From Candidatus Bathycorpusculum sp. (GTDB lineage Archaea; Thermoproteota; Bathyarchaeia; Bathyarchaeales; Bathycorpusculaceae): 5,755 nucleotides of DNA. The position numbers and the translations under genes were made by a program. Under the pieces are notes generated by a model. That model saw only the letters and a list, made by a program, of their open reading frames with translations, had not been told where the DNA came from and searched no databases. Shown here piece after piece: positions 5,473 to 5,755 of this stretch (its first letter is position 1; the number at the start of each line of letters is the position of its first letter). Location: assembly GCA_009779045.1 (NCBI GenBank), contig WREZ01000092.1, forward strand, positions 1-5,755, given 5' to 3'.

Positions 5473-5755
5473 ACATATGTATTGTTCTCCGTGAAACAAT
5501 GCGACTTGTCAATAAAACGCTTACGGTTAAAAGCCATGTTCAAGACGCTAAAAACAGCAAATAAGAGACCACAAACACAAACAAAAGTTAGAAGAAGAAG
5601 GCGACAACACCATCTGCAGATTTTTACACCTACATAATACATAATAGAAAACATTACTAAAAAACATGAGCCAAAGAACCCTTGGAACGAGTTTTCCAAT
5701 ACAAGAAAGGTTATAGTTTTTCAACGATTTTATGGCTAAACAAATATTAAGGATA
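5473..5755. other. Region upstream of tRNA-Thr with no convincing gene
   Basis: No credible complete coding region is seen. Next to the tRNA 5' end is the palindrome ACATATGT (5473-5480), followed by a small inverted repeat ATTGTT (5481-5486)/AACAAT (5495-5500). On the minus strand GTTTTATT (5511-5518) could be the tRNA TATA box, about 40 bases before the mature end. The + strand stays A/C-rich to about 5680 and then becomes more G/T-rich. An ATG at 5732 opens MAKQILRI to the window edge and could begin a new gene, but eight codons without a clear ribosome site cannot support a call. Confidence 0.4.

Noticed and set aside
5536..5637. Plus-strand 33-residue Arg-rich reading frame (contains VRRRRRQHH)
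   Set aside because: Too short, no ribosome site or promoter, and unlike any protein I recognise; probably chance.
5463..5699. Minus-strand 78-residue hydrophobic reading frame upstream of and running into tRNA-Thr
   Set aside because: It overlaps the acceptor end of a real tRNA gene, has no clear ribosome site, and its Phe/Val/Leu/Cys-rich make-up is what the G/T-rich strand would encode by chance.
5288..5755. Possible integration (attachment) site at the tRNA
   Set aside because: No second copy of the tRNA 3' end, no integrase gene and no mobile-element genes are visible in the window.
1..5755. CRISPR array, insertion sequence or riboswitch
   Set aside because: No regularly spaced repeats, no transposase and no recognisable riboswitch core were seen; repeated words in the permease gene are due to its coiled coil.

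Overview
The window reads as AT-rich archaeal DNA, probably from a euryarchaeon and possibly a methanogen. The firmest evidence is the tRNA-Thr gene on the minus strand near the right end. It has an archaeal-looking D-arm, U at the discriminator position and an encoded CCA. A GGTGA Shine-Dalgarno match at the ATPase/permease junction fits an archaeon too. The protein genes alone do not fix the lineage, because CatA-like acetyltransferases and permeases with large coiled-coil insertions also occur in Firmicutes. I cannot name a species.

Layout: (1) 1-531, + strand: the C-terminal part of an AMP-forming acyl-CoA synthetase whose beginning lies outside the window. It stops right after its catalytic lysine and has Asp at two positions that are normally Gly. 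(2) 532-622: a short convergent gap. (3) 623-1261, - strand: a complete 212-residue CatA-like O-acetyltransferase. (4) 1262-1515: a divergent promoter region with TATA-like elements and two perfect palindromes. (5) 1516-2217 and 2201-5287, + strand: a two-gene operon for an ABC exporter, made of a MacB/LolD-type ATPase and a 1028-residue FtsX-type permease with a long extracytoplasmic coiled coil. (6) 5288-5395: A/C-rich spacer. (7) 5396-5472, - strand: tRNA-Thr(GGU). (8) 5473-5755: no convincing gene.

Functionally, the acetyltransferase and the ABC exporter are divergent and share one control region. That suggests, but does not prove, a small detoxification or antimicrobial-response module: one enzyme that can acetylate a hydroxylated compound and one ATP-driven system that moves or senses something at the membrane. 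The acyl-CoA synthetase and the tRNA look like unrelated neighbours.

The most unusual feature is compositional. In all three transcription units the coding strand is rich in G+T at its 5' end and in A+C at its 3' end. This holds whichever DNA strand carries the gene, so the + strand shows a sawtooth. In the permease the change happens inside one reading frame at about 4100-4170. Separately, there are signs of decay or recoding: a TAA where the synthetase should have Leu, two Gly-to-Asp replacements, and an ATA at the well-spaced start position of the permease.
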